Shown: positions 33,276 through 43,658 of the stretch, in pieces
Layout of the letters: each line of letters begins with the position of its first letter
Position numbering within the stretch: the stretch's first letter is position 1
Assembly (NCBI GenBank): GCA_963281255.1
Contig: OY725504.1
Coordinates: forward strand, 3,100,001-3,164,000
Direction: 5' to 3'
Source: Aphrocallistes beatrix
Lineage: Eukaryota; Porifera; Hexactinellida; Sceptrulophora; Aphrocallistidae
Length of the DNA stretch: 64,000 nucleotides
Notes under the pieces: model-generated
What the model saw: the letters and a program-made list of their open reading frames with translations, nothing else
Databases searched by the model: none
Told to the model about the DNA's origin: nothing
Translations under genes and position numbers: made by a program

Positions 33276-34304
33276 ATAAATTCTAAGCTAAATGCTGTAT
33301 CTGCCATACCGCTTCCTCCGGCCCTGCATTCAGATTTACTATGATTGTACTAACCAAAAGATTAGAAACACAATTTTTAGGTTAATTGATCGTCTAAAAT
33401 ATGAAATGATAGATTTTACTGTTTATCATACTGCTTAAGCACTCAAACATGCAAGCATATTTCTGTATAATTATTAACATGGGATAGCAAAACAGGACCA
33501 GTATTTGAACACTCCGTTAGCTGGGATTGTATCTTCCTATTATATCAAGTAGCATGCGTATATAAGTACATACGTAGCTACAAATGAACTGTGTAGGGTT
33601 AGGTGTTCCAATTATTTTCGCGTATAAAAAATAAAACAATTTGTTGAGCAATCAATAAAGGTTGAATACAGAGACATGACTAATTCCAGGACGGGACGGA
33701 ACGGAACGGAAATCAGGAATCTTGATTCGCCTCGTTCGACCGGGGGTGTCCTGGGTGTCCAGACACCCACTGCGTCCTGTTTTATCATATTGTACAATAT
33801 ATATCCCTCCATAAATGGACACCCACTTTCAGAGAAATCCCTCTTAGGACACCCACTGCCGTTAAAACATGGCGCCGGTAAATGTGTAATAATGGAGGAA
33901 GTGGGAGCTTTTAGGTGTGGAAATATGATGAGGGGGCCCGAAGGCCGAATTACATTTGAAAGGAGGAATGGAGCTCGAAACCACAGGTGTCAAGGAGGCT
34001 TTTGAGGAAGATAATTAAAGTAGTCACGTGTTGTCGTGGTATTTTAGACACATGACAATGTAATCATGGGATTTTGCACTACATACAGCTGTAGCTTATG
34101 TAAAGCTTGTACTGTCTGTTGTTGTCTTGGTTTTTAGTTGACAAAATTTCAGAGGACGAAATTTCCAGGTGATGAAACTTCCGGGATTAGTGCTGAATAG
34201 AGCGCAAAATTGAAAGATGTGGAAAGAAGAGACAGGATCTGTAAAATGTGAAACAGATAACAATTTCATCAGATGATCCTTTTGCAATATTAATAACCTT
34301 GAAA

Positions 34305-34480
34305 TCAATGAAAAAGTTTACAGTAGTGATGCGCAAGTCTGTATTTTTTTCTCAATTTAAGAAATAATTTCTCCTGCATTGTCTTCAAGTCATTATAATC
34401 GTTTAAGGAGTTTTCGTTTACATAATATTCCCAATTCGCTCGTATCTGATTTCAATATTAAAAGATATCGCATCAAATAG
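34305..34480 (-). pseudogene. N-terminal fragment of an NHL array gene
   Basis: Degenerate remnant of the start and coil: FDAIS-NIEIRYERIGNI-like codons near 34435-34475 and the CTCCTGCATTGTCTTCAAGTC block near 34370-34390. It resembles the diverged copy at 36668-37872 most. Unlike the other copies, its constant block is heavily mutated and partly deleted, so it is an older relic. Confidence 0.65.
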
Positions 34481-34838
34481 ATAATATTTATATTAATGAA
34501 TTATAATTTTTTTAGCAACCAATCTCGCCACAAACTGACCTGTCTTTCAAAGGAGAGACTGGTGTCCTGGGGGTAGCAGGAAGCCGCTTCGAAGCTTGAA
34601 GTGTCGCAAGGTTGTGAGTTTGCGAAATATGCACAGATGATTAGGAGGAATACAGGTGTGAATAGTCGATTCACTTCATTGTCATGTTACATTGATAATG
34701 CTACTGTTTGGATATGGAAACTTAAGAATAATGTCTAACCGACTAATATCTTAAAATAATCAACAAAAAATTCGATTTCGATACAACTGGATTTAACTGT
34801 GCTAACTCTATTGTTTTACCAAATTCATTTACAAAGTA

Positions 34839-34972
34839 GGGCATGCCTAATTTCCGGGACGGGACGGGTTAAGATACCTAATTTCCGGGACGGGATGCCG
34901 TCCCGTCCCTGAAATAAGGTATCTAGATTTTCCGGGACGGTCCCGTCCCGTCCCGGGAATTAGGCATGCCCC
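34839..34972. mobile_element. GGGCATGCC-family MITE, copy 4
   Basis: GGGCATGCCTAATTTCCGG ... GGGAATTAGGCATGCCCC, 134 bp, with an 8-bp duplication ACAAAGTA at 34831-34838 and 34973-34980. Contains the modules GGGTTAAGATACC and TATCTAGATTTTCCGGGACGG. Confidence 0.85.
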
Positions 34973-35009
34973 ACAAAGTAATCCTATAATTACACCACAT
35001 AGTAATCTA

Positions 35010-36143
35010 TCAGTTCACTACCAAAATATAGTCTAGAAAATTGAAGAGAGTCATACCTTCTTCATTGTAAACTTGTACTAAGTGCTTGTCACAAATGCTA
35101 ACTAGAATGTTATTCGCTCTGTCGAGGCAGAAGAACCAAGTCCATGAAGATGATTCAATGGAAATAATAGATTTAAGATATTTTCCTTGTAGAGTTAATA
35201 AATGGACACGATGGAGAGAATCAAAAGATAGAATTAGCATATTGCTCTCAGTGAATTGAACATCTTGAGGAGATAGAATCGTTTTATGCTGAATAAATCG
35301 TTTGAAATTAAGACTAACATCAAGAACTGATATTCTGTTATTCTTCACTTCTGCTACATACAGATCACCATCTGGTCCTATAGCTAGTGATCTAGGAATA
35401 TTAAATTCACCTTTCTTTGAACCTTTCTTGCCTACTTTCCTTATTAACTGATGAGTATTTATTTGAAATTGAAAAATAGCACACTGGTTTATGTCTGTTA
35501 CATAAATACTGTCTGTATGTAGCAATATACCCCATGGCTTAACCAACTCATTATTTCCAAGCTCACTGATGAACTTTCCAGCCATTGACACAATTTTAAT
35601 ACGTGAATTACCCGTATCACACACATAAATCACTTGAGTTTCTTCATCAAATGCAATACCTCTTGGATCATCGAACTCATCTTTCCCTTTCCCTTCCTTC
35701 CCTATAGCTATAAAAGGGGCAACCATTTCTGAGTAACTCGGTAACATAGAATCCAATTTGACTAACTCACCCAATGTACTGAGTTTATTCTCCAAATATC
35801 TACTCTCACATTCAAATTGGATGAAATAGTCAGCAGTGGAGATTCGTAATTTTCGTGTTTTCTCTTCAATTTTGCTTAAGAACTCCTGCTGCATTGTCTT
35901 CAAGTCATTCTCTTTGATTCTCTCAATGTGCTCTTTAGTAGATTTCAACTCTTGTTCTGTCTTGTCTCTGTTGGAAAGGAGAGTGTCGTATTCTTCACGG
36001 AATTCAGATAATTGTGTGAGGAGTGTTCGTTTACGTTCTCTCACAACATTCACAATTCGCTCGTATCTGTTTTCGATGTCAACAGCTATTGCATCAAATG
36101 GATGAGGTGGTGGTGGTACATTATCAGGAAGTAGAGTGGCCAT
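35010..36143 (-). pseudogene. NHL array copy 9, C-terminus deleted
   Basis: Open for 377 codons, with one extra Pro in MATLLPDNVPPPPHPF. The normal sequence ends at VQVYNEEG. A deletion joins this point to the array 3' flank (AGAGAGTCATACCTTCTTC), removing the HTIG...GLTTTRSGRLIV...GLQIF segment, and 13 unrelated residues follow. The last strands that close the propeller are missing, so a stable fold is doubtful. It could still be transcribed, since its TATAAAAGG (36187-36195) and promoter flank match those of intact copy 5. Confidence 0.8.
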
Positions 36144-36667
36144 TCTATCCTATTTTGTTATAAGTTAGAATATTTTAAGGTTGAAACCTTTTATAAGTAC
36201 AAGCTATGGATGAACATATATAGAAATTCAATCCAATGGTTAGTTTCTACAATTTTGCATAATCTACACGTATTAAATTAGTTGTGTCAATATACAGTCG
36301 ACTCCGCTTAATATGGTTACATCAGCCAGAGGACATTATAGCCCGATTAAGCGGAGAACCCTATTAACCGAAAATAATTTGTGTTAGCTTCTATGTATGA
36401 GAGCTATTCCGGTCCTGCTAAAAGTGGCCCTGTTAAGCGGAGTTGACCGTATATCAAGTAGCATATATACGAGTATACGTAGCTAAGAAATGAATTATAA
36501 AATGTAACTACCTAATGTGATCAAATTATTCGTTACTATTACATTTAATATATCCTGACGAGAAATGTGTTAAGCTCATACAAATGCAATCAATAACGAC
36601 TTAGAAAATTGTAAAAGAAGCATAAACTCATCAAAGATAAAAAATTGACAGTATATATGATCCCTTT
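36144..36667. other. Spacer between array copies 9 and 10
   Basis: Contains the copy 9 promoter flank and a complete Tigger-like MITE at 36295-36449. The remainder is AT-rich with no gene. Confidence 0.5.
36295..36449. mobile_element. Tigger/pogo-like MITE, complete
   Basis: CAGTCGACTCCGCTTAATA ... TTAAGCGGAGTTGACCG, 155 bp, flanked by TA on both sides. Terminal sequence and TA target match Tigger/pogo-group elements. Its interior provides the undisturbed reference for the split copy at 2616-2960. Confidence 0.8.
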
Positions 36668-37872
36668 TCAAAGATAGAACATTTTGAGACCGTTCTTCTT
36701 TTGATTCGAAACAATGAGTTTTCCACTTTGTGTAGTAGTCATTCCATATGGACAGTGTAACTCATTTGCTCCGATGTTGCGAAGTAGCTTTTCTTTCTCA
36801 TCGTAGACTTGTACTAGTCGTCATTCCAGAGGCTGACTAAAATATTATTCCCACTGTCTAGACAGAAGAAGTAAGTCCATGATTGGGATTCAATGGAAAT
36901 TATTGATTTGAGATATTTTCCTTGTAGAGTCAATACATGGATACGATAGGGAGATTCAAGATTGAGAATAAGCATGTTAGCTGTGAATTTAACATCGACT
37001 GGAGATTGAATCCTTTTATGTTGGATAAATCTTTTGAAATTGAGATTAATGTCAAAAACTGACAGCCTGTTATTATTCTCTTCTGCTACATACAGAGCAC
37101 TATCTGGTCCTATAGCTAGTGATCTAGGGGTACTAAATTCGCCTCTCCCTGAACCTTGTCTACCTACTTTCTGTATTAATTGATGGGTGCTTATATGAAA
37201 CTGGAAAATAGCGCACTTAATCCAGTCTGTTACATAAATACTTTTTTTAAAATAGAATTACACCCCATGGTTTATCTAAATCATCATGATCGAAATCACT
37301 GATGAGGTCTCCAGTTTTTGATACAATTTTAACACGTGAATTCTGCATATCACACGCATAAATCAGTTGAGTTTCTTCATCATAGGCAATTCCTCTTAAT
37401 GCACATACCTCAACTTTCTCTTTTTCCTTCTGCCTTCCAGTGACAATAGGGGTAACTATTTCCGAGTAAATCGGTGGTTTACAATCTACTTTTACTAACT
37501 CACCCAATTTACTGAGTTTTGTTTCCAATTCGATGGTTTTACAATCAAATTGGATAGAATAGTTAGTAGTAGAGGTGCGTAAATCTTGTATTTTTTTCTC
37601 AATTTCAAATAATAATTTCTGTTGCATTGTCTTCAGGTCATTCTCTTTGATACCTCAATATACTCTTTAGTATATTTCAACTCTTGTTCTGACTTATCTC
37701 TGTTAGAAAGGAGAGTGTCGTATTCTTCACGGAATTCAGATAATTGTGTGAGGAGTGTTCGTTTACGTTCTCTCACAACATTCACAATTCGCTCGTATCT
37801 GTTTTCAATGTCAACAGCTATTGCATCAAATGGATGAGGTGGTGGTACATTCTCAGGGAGTAGAGTGGCCAT
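36668..37872 (-). pseudogene. NHL array copy 10, diverged and frameshifted
   Basis: The most divergent array copy. The coil after residue ~65 and the propeller differ strongly from other copies (CALRGIAYDEETQLIYACD, VSKTGDLISDFD, SGKLIVSNQKKNGLKMF). Frameshifts occur near 37650 (a one-base loss in the coil), near 37245 (ATG-proximal AAAATAGAAT replaced sequence in blade 2) and probably near 36825. Yet from the ATG to about codon 60 the DNA is nearly identical to that of intact copies. This contrast suggests that the 5' end was overwritten by gene conversion after the rest had decayed. Confidence 0.8.
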
Positions 37873-39012
37873 TCTATTCAGTTTAGATTTAGTATTCAAT
37901 ATCTCACATTAAACTTTATATATCTTTAGCTTGATCATCAGAAGTTAGTCATCTCCTACTAGTTTCAAATAACATTTATGAAATGCCAGTGGTCGAGGAC
38001 ATAATTGTGTCATTACTTTTGCAATTTTGTTATGTGCCAGTTTACTGTGATGTAATATATTACTCATCGATTTACTCAGACATAAATTACATCGATTTAC
38101 CGCTTCCTCTAATTTTGTTTGTGTGCCAGTTTAGTCTGCTTGTTCTACACAACATATCACCAATTTGCTTGACTTCAATTTTAAACTACGTAGATAACTT
38201 AAGATTTGCTTTAATTAATTGAATTGCTATTTTGATCATTTTGTATTCCACGCAGGCATATGATACAGTCGAAACCGGTTATTTTTTACTATTTCTTTAC
38301 AAATCAAACAATAAGAAAAACGACAGAAAGAAAAAACGGGTTTGACTGTATATATATTATGTATTTTGAAAAAAGTTAAATAACTCGAACTGTAGATAAC
38401 TTTTGTTTTTCTTCCTATAGCCGCTAGTGACCTAAGGGTCTCAGATTACCTTAGTCACAATGCAGTTTCCCTAAAATCCCTGATAAGTATTATCCTTTCC
38501 CATTCCTACCATCCTTCATTATAATTTTTAAAACAATACCAAGATCGAATGAACTGATCATAAAATAAAGAAATAGGTACATTTAAGCTACGTAGATTCT
38601 GAAATAATCCATGGGAGAAAATCAAAAAGGGGTAAATCTGAAATTCGTGGCGTTGTAATGTTTATTTAGTAGTGATATCACGTTTCAAAGAAACCAATAC
38701 ATCCAATATTAGTTTAGCAGGTTAACATGATATGATGTCTACCACTAATGCATTACATCATTTCAATTATAGGAAGCACACTAAAAAGTATTATCAATGA
38801 CATAATATTGATGAAAGAGATAACACAAGTAAGCTTTATTGGAAAATGACATTGATGAAGAAGAGATAATTCCCCTCTGTTGAAATCTATTTCCCAATTA
38901 AACACTTGTATAATCTTCGTGTTTTAATGAATTATCCTATCTTGAAATTGTATAAATATATTTGTTAGATTATATTGAATAATTAAGATCTCGACTGTAT
39001 TTTGGAAGAAAA
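37873..39012. other. Spacer between NHL array and seven-TM genes
   Basis: AT-rich DNA of 1.1 kb. It holds the copy 10 upstream flank and the promoter region of the seven-TM gene at 39013. A hydrophobic ORF at 37983-38222 has no similarity that I recognise, and I do not call it. No clear repeat. Confidence 0.45.
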
Positions 39013-40191
39013 ATGTATTATTCTCAATTAAAATTTAATTTGGTCATATCAGCACTAAGTATGATTATATTCTGTATGCATGCTTTCCTATCATGTACGT
39101 GGATGTTAGTTATATGGAATAAACTCTATCAATTAAAAAAACAGAGAAAATATTTTCATAAGAATTCTTGTTTCAATTCTGAGGCTTTAAATATTGAAGT
39201 TGAGTACCGTAAGAATATCTTTTTTTTCTTCATCTCTCTTTCAGAGTTTATTTTCTGTATTGTGAATTTGATTGTTGTTAGCGAGTTCATTTATAGTATA
39301 TATATTCATGATGCGGCAAATCATTTGAAACAAATACATAATATTTCTGATAGTCCGGCAAGCTTTCCACCAACAAACGCCTCCATTTGCAATCCTAAGC
39401 AGCCAGTCCCAAATTTATACATCAACTATGGAATTCAAGGATTCCGAACTGTCATGGCGAGTAGCCTCATTACATTTAACATTATGATTAGCCTGGTGTA
39501 TGTACTGATGTCCTACATTGTGGAGGTGTTAAGAAGTTCATTCAACTATCATCAATCAATGAAATCAGCATATCTCACTCTCAGTCACAAGATTATGTTG
39601 AGTGTCCTGGTATTTGTTGGGGTTTCTACCTTCATTGTTTCATGGATAGACGAATTCGTTCTTCTCTTCTTCCCATTCACAATCATACCTGTTTCCATGC
39701 AAACTTATCTGACTGTAAGATACTCTGTTAAACTGAACCGCGTCCTCAAATGGAAATTAGCAGATATCAGAGTAGCGAATGGTCGTGATAGCATTCAATA
39801 CAGAATTAATGACAAGAAAAGAAAAAAGTTCAAACGCTTCATTATCTGTTACAACGTGATGGTAGCCTTTTTCAATTTTGGTATTTGTATCCGACTAATC
39901 AGAGCCGTGTTGTTCATTATTCGCAAACCTTCACAACTTAATGCATTGAGATTTATTTGTATCCATGATTCGCTCCCAACTCGATATCAACATGCATTTA
40001 TTATTGTTGATATTATCCTCATTTTCTTTGAGAAATTTGGCTATTTTTTTGCCTTTCTACTTATATTTCTCTTAAACATTTGCACAATCCCCTACTTGAT
40101 GAGAAGAATCAACCTAAGAAAAATTAACCTCAGAAGTATATCGTTAAATGGATGGAGTGCCCTCAAGATACCGCTATTAGCCAACAAATGA
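39013..40191 (+). CDS. Orphan seven-transmembrane protein 1 (intact)
   Basis: 392 residues, intronless, family not recognised. Hydrophobic segments: TM1 ~8-35, TM2 ~68-97, TM3 ~146-172, TM4 ~194-211, TM5 ~214-236, TM6 ~276-303, TM7 ~327-362. The loops after TM1 (KLYQLKKQRKYFHK), TM3, TM5 (WKLADIRVANGRDSIQYR, DKKRKKFKRF) and TM7 are basic and so probably cytosolic. The TM2-TM3 loop has sequons N110-IS and N122-AS and Cys126, which places it and the N-terminus outside. This is GPCR-like topology, but DRY and NPxxY motifs are absent. A lineage-specific receptor is plausible, ligand unknown. The TM3-TM6 core is nearly identical to the inverted copy at 42444-43658. Confidence 0.75.
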   Translation: MYYSQLKFNLVISALSMIIFCMHAFLSCTWMLVIWNKLYQLKKQRKYFHKNSCFNSEALNIEVEYRKNIFFFFISLSEFIFCIVNLIVVSEFIYSIYIHDAANHLKQIHNISDSPASFPPTNASICNPKQPVPNLYINYGIQGFRTVMASSLITFNIMISLVYVLMSYIVEVLRSSFNYHQSMKSAYLTLSHKIMLSVLVFVGVSTFIVSWIDEFVLLFFPFTIIPVSMQTYLTVRYSVKLNRVLKWKLADIRVANGRDSIQYRINDKKRKKFKRFIICYNVMVAFFNFGICIRLIRAVLFIIRKPSQLNALRFICIHDSLPTRYQHAFIIVDIILIFFEKFGYFFAFLLIFLLNICTIPYLMRRINLRKINLRSISLNGWSALKIPLLANK

Positions 40192-40757
40192 CTTAATATG
40201 TCATCTTTCACTCTTGGGCATACAGATATTATGAAAAACGATATCATGAAAAGTTATTTCCGGTTTAAAAGATTTTTATTCACACCTTCTTCATGTATAT
40301 CGTATATTATTAATTAATAAAATCTGGTACTAGTAAAATAGGTGTATATTGTCTTAATTTCGATAATAAAAATTACCACATAGCAGATGACAATGTCTAT
40401 ATTTAGCACTACATATACTGTAATTAAACACTCAAATAAAAACAGTGATTTTTCAGGTTCCCCCCAGCCCCAAACCTGGGGACGGGGGTCGGCCCCCTGA
40501 GTTCACCCATCATCGACGCCTATGACCCATTTCATTCCATCTTTGTTTGAATTAATTGGCGAGATGTAACAGCAAGCCCAACTCTAACGATAGTATACAC
40601 TCAAGTTTATTTTAGTTTAAATTTTAAGTTAAAAAAATACGAACAGAGAACCCTTTTACATTATACAATAAAATAATATACCAAATTAGTTAAGTATTAT
40701 TAAAACAAAATGCGAGTATGATCAATTACTCTGGTAGGTAGTAAATCATTTTTGGAT
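40192..40757. other. Spacer between convergent seven-TM genes
   Basis: Shared 3' region between 39013-40191 (plus) and the minus-strand gene ending at 40758. It includes a short GC-rich CCCCCCAGCCCC segment near 40460. No gene is seen. Confidence 0.45.
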
Positions 40758-41842
40758 TCAATCATGCAGTTTGATTGCATCCTTCTTCGCACTCTTCTTT
40801 AAGCTATCAGGATGGTGACATTTCCACTGTTTCTGCCAGCGATAAGAGATAAGGAAAATTCCTACTACAAATTGATAGAACAAAATATTGAATACGTTCC
40901 AAGTGTGCAGCACATCGTAAACTATCTCTTGATAATCTTGCATTAGATTAAACGCATAGACAGCCAGAGGCCAGACCAGAGGAGTTAACATAAAGATAGA
41001 TATGAACTGTACGTCAAGTTTGAGGTTAAGGAAAGTGTGAAATGAACTAATGATCTTACCGAATAATGAAATTTGTATAAGATACAAGGCATATGCATTA
41101 CCAGCAGCCAACAAAACCTTACTATCGAACTTAAATTCTCTAAATCTGAAGCAATGAAATTTTGATCCGTTCAAGGTGCTATTGTTCAATTCGTCACAAG
41201 AAAACATTCTATTCTTGGTATAGTACGAGACTACTATCATGAATAGAGTTATGCTGCTCAGTATGAGTACGGGTGGAAACAGACCGCTGGTAAATTCTAC
41301 TATGATATACGCGTATCCAGAAACGACATGGTGCTTTTGATGTAGTGCAAGACTGCTATGGCACAAGCGAATGAGGTTATTCCTAAGAACAGGAAGGTGA
41401 GGAATACGTAAATGCCTAGAATTGATAGAAATGTATTTTCACTGATATCATAAACATCTTGAATCGTATTTTCAATGCTAGACCTCTCTTTAACAGTGGT
41501 TATTCTCGATTCTCTATTGTTAACATTATTCCTGCTTGAAATGTCGATGGTTTGTCCCGCATGTCTAATGGACTTCAGAAAAAGACCAGCATTTATGGTG
41601 AAAACTAAGTTCATTATGAAGACAAACAACGTTGCAGCTATAACGTATGCAAAATACAAGTCATCTCCCATATCTGCACGAGCGAATGCAGACATTATCA
41701 ATAACGAGTACAGTAGAAAACATACTAATGATATGATTGTGACTATTAAAAGGATGGCATTAAGTTGCTTTCTCTTATCGTTGTTATTCTCAGTTTCAGT
41801 TAGCGCCGCTTCTTCACTGTTTTCTATATCCTTTGTTGCCAT
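40758..41842 (-). pseudogene. Orphan seven-transmembrane protein 2, one frameshift
   Basis: Two overlapping open frames. The first runs from ATG 41842 for 180 codons (hydrophilic N-terminus, hydrophobic segments at ~28-52, ~62-88 and ~137-165). The second, open from ~41366 to 40758, carries the remaining segments (YIIVEFTSGLFPPVLILSS, LAAGNAYALYLIQISLFG, FISIFMLTPLVWPLAVYAF, NILFYQFVVGIFLISYRWQ). They overlap at 41300-41366 within a predicted TM3-TM4 connection, which implies one single-base shift. Joined, they make ~361 residues with seven hydrophobic segments. Sequence similarity to the neighbours is weak. It may be a pseudogene, a sequencing error or an unrecognised splice. Confidence 0.6.
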
Positions 41843-42443
41843 TCTGCTTAGGAAATTGGTTTAATTTTGTATTGCATTGAGAATTTCATATTTATACAAA
41901 ATTTATACCAATGAGTGTAACATCAATACATCGTATATCTGTAAAACATTTATTGCGATTTTACCTCTGTTTCCATTACTAATCAATGTTTTTAAGTATT
42001 ATCTTGCATTCATTTTACTTTCCTAGTCTAAATTTCGTCTATATTTAGTTTAATTAGATTTGTGTAACTGACAGCGAAGCAACTTTTCAACACTTTTGAT
42101 AACAAATATACTATGTCTACGTATATACGTATATATGATATGCTCCAGTCGCTGAGATGTTTTGTGGAGCTGCATTATCTGACTGTCGACCGAATTTTTT
42201 TGCAAAGTACTGAATTTTGTCTACTAATGTTGACACATCTTTTTAATTTAAAAATTGTAAATTAATTGCCTCAATGCTAGGTTCTTACGTCAACACGAGA
42301 AGAAATAATTAAATCTGTTAGATTACTTATTTTATTATTTGAGCAGATAAACAAACACATCAGTATTAATAGTAATAATGTAATCTTAAACTCTTTTGCA
42401 GTGTCTACAAGCTTATTTGTATTGTAAGATTTTGATCATCGAA
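41843..42443. other. Spacer between seven-TM genes 2 and 3
   Basis: AT-rich promoter side of gene 2 and 3' flank of gene 3. No gene or clear repeat. Confidence 0.45.
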
Positions 42444-43658
42444 TCACTTTCTTTCGGAAAATAGAGGTATTTTGAGGAGACTCCAGCCTTTTGTTGATAT
42501 GCAACTTCTTAGGTTGATTCTTCTCATCAAGTAAGGTATTGTGCAAATGTTGAAGAGGAACAGAAGTAGAAAAGCAAAAGAATACCCAAATTTCTCAAAC
42601 AAAATGAGAGGATATTCAATATTCTTCAATACTTTTCGAAACTTGAAAGCGATCGGAAGCGGACCATGGATGCAAATAAACCCCAACACATTAATTTGTA
42701 AAGGGCAGTAAGTAATGAACAACACGACTCTGATTAGCCGGATACAAATACCAAAATTGAAAAAGGCTACCATCACGTTGTAACAGATAATGAAGCGTTT
42801 GAACGCTTTTCTTTTCTTGTCATTAATTCTGTATTGAATGCTATCGCGACCATTCGCTACTCTGATATCTGCTAATTTCCATTTGAGGACGCGGTTCAGT
42901 TTAACAGAGTATCTTACAGTCAGATAAGTTTGAATGGAAATAGGTATGATTGTGAATGGAAAGAAGAGAAGAACGAATTCGTCTATTCCTGAAACAATGA
43001 AGGAAGAAATTCCAACAAAAACCAGGACACTCAACATAATCTTGTGACTGAGAGTGAGATATGCTGATTTCATTGATTGATGATAGTTGAATGAACTTCT
43101 TAACACCTCCACAATGTAGGACATCAACACATACACCAGGCTAATCATAATGTTAAATGTAATGATGAAACCGCTCAATATGATTCGGAATCCCTTAGTT
43201 TCAGGGTCAATGAATAAAAGTGGGACTGGATACCTACCATTACAAGTAGTGGTGTTCGAAATATTTGTTGAAAACGTATCCAGCGTTACACTATCAGAGA
43301 TATTGGGTATTTGTTTTGATTGAATCTGTGTATCCATATTTTTAAGAGCTTTAACAATGACTAAAGGGATGTACTCGCTACAAAAGATAGGAATTAATAT
43401 ACACATAATAAGTTCTGAAAGGGAAATGAAGAGAAAAAATATATTTTTGCGATACTCAACTTATTTATTTAAAGCTTCTGAATCAAACAGGGAAGATTTA
43501 TGAAAATAGTTCCTCTGTTTTTTTAATTGATTGAGTTTACTCCAAATAACTATTGTCCAGGTACTTGACAATACAGCATGCGCACAGAATATTATTATAT
43601 TCAATGTTGATACCACCAAATCAAATAACAATCTAGTAAACTCAAATTTTTCTTCCAT
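42444..43658 (-). pseudogene. Orphan seven-transmembrane protein 3, one nonsense codon
   Basis: Inverted paralog of the gene at 39013. From ATG 43658 (MEEKFEFTRLL) the frame covers 405 codons with the same seven-TM layout. A TAA at 43461-43463 (codon 66) stands where the paralog has Glu in the EVEYRKN context just before TM2. The frame after it stays open to the end (320 codons). The TM2-TM3 loop is unrelated in detail but again has sequons (NIS twice, NTT). The core from the end of that loop to TM6 is almost identical in DNA to gene 1, while both ends differ strongly. Single GAA-to-TAA change: recent loss, null allele or error. Confidence 0.8.

Larger units (their letters stand above)
33008..35009. 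other. Spacer between array copies 8 and 9
   Basis: Contains a GAGGCGTAGCC element (33125-33275), a duplicated spacer block near 33600-33720 with a degraded GGGCATGCC-type sequence, an NHL N-terminal fragment (34305-34480), the array 3' flank (34540-34830) and a GGGCATGCC MITE (34839-34972). No intact gene. Confidence 0.5.

Noticed and set aside
37983-38222. 79-codon hydrophobic ORF next to the seven-TM cluster
   Set aside because: No resemblance to the neighbouring receptors, low-complexity AT-rich composition and no supporting paralog.
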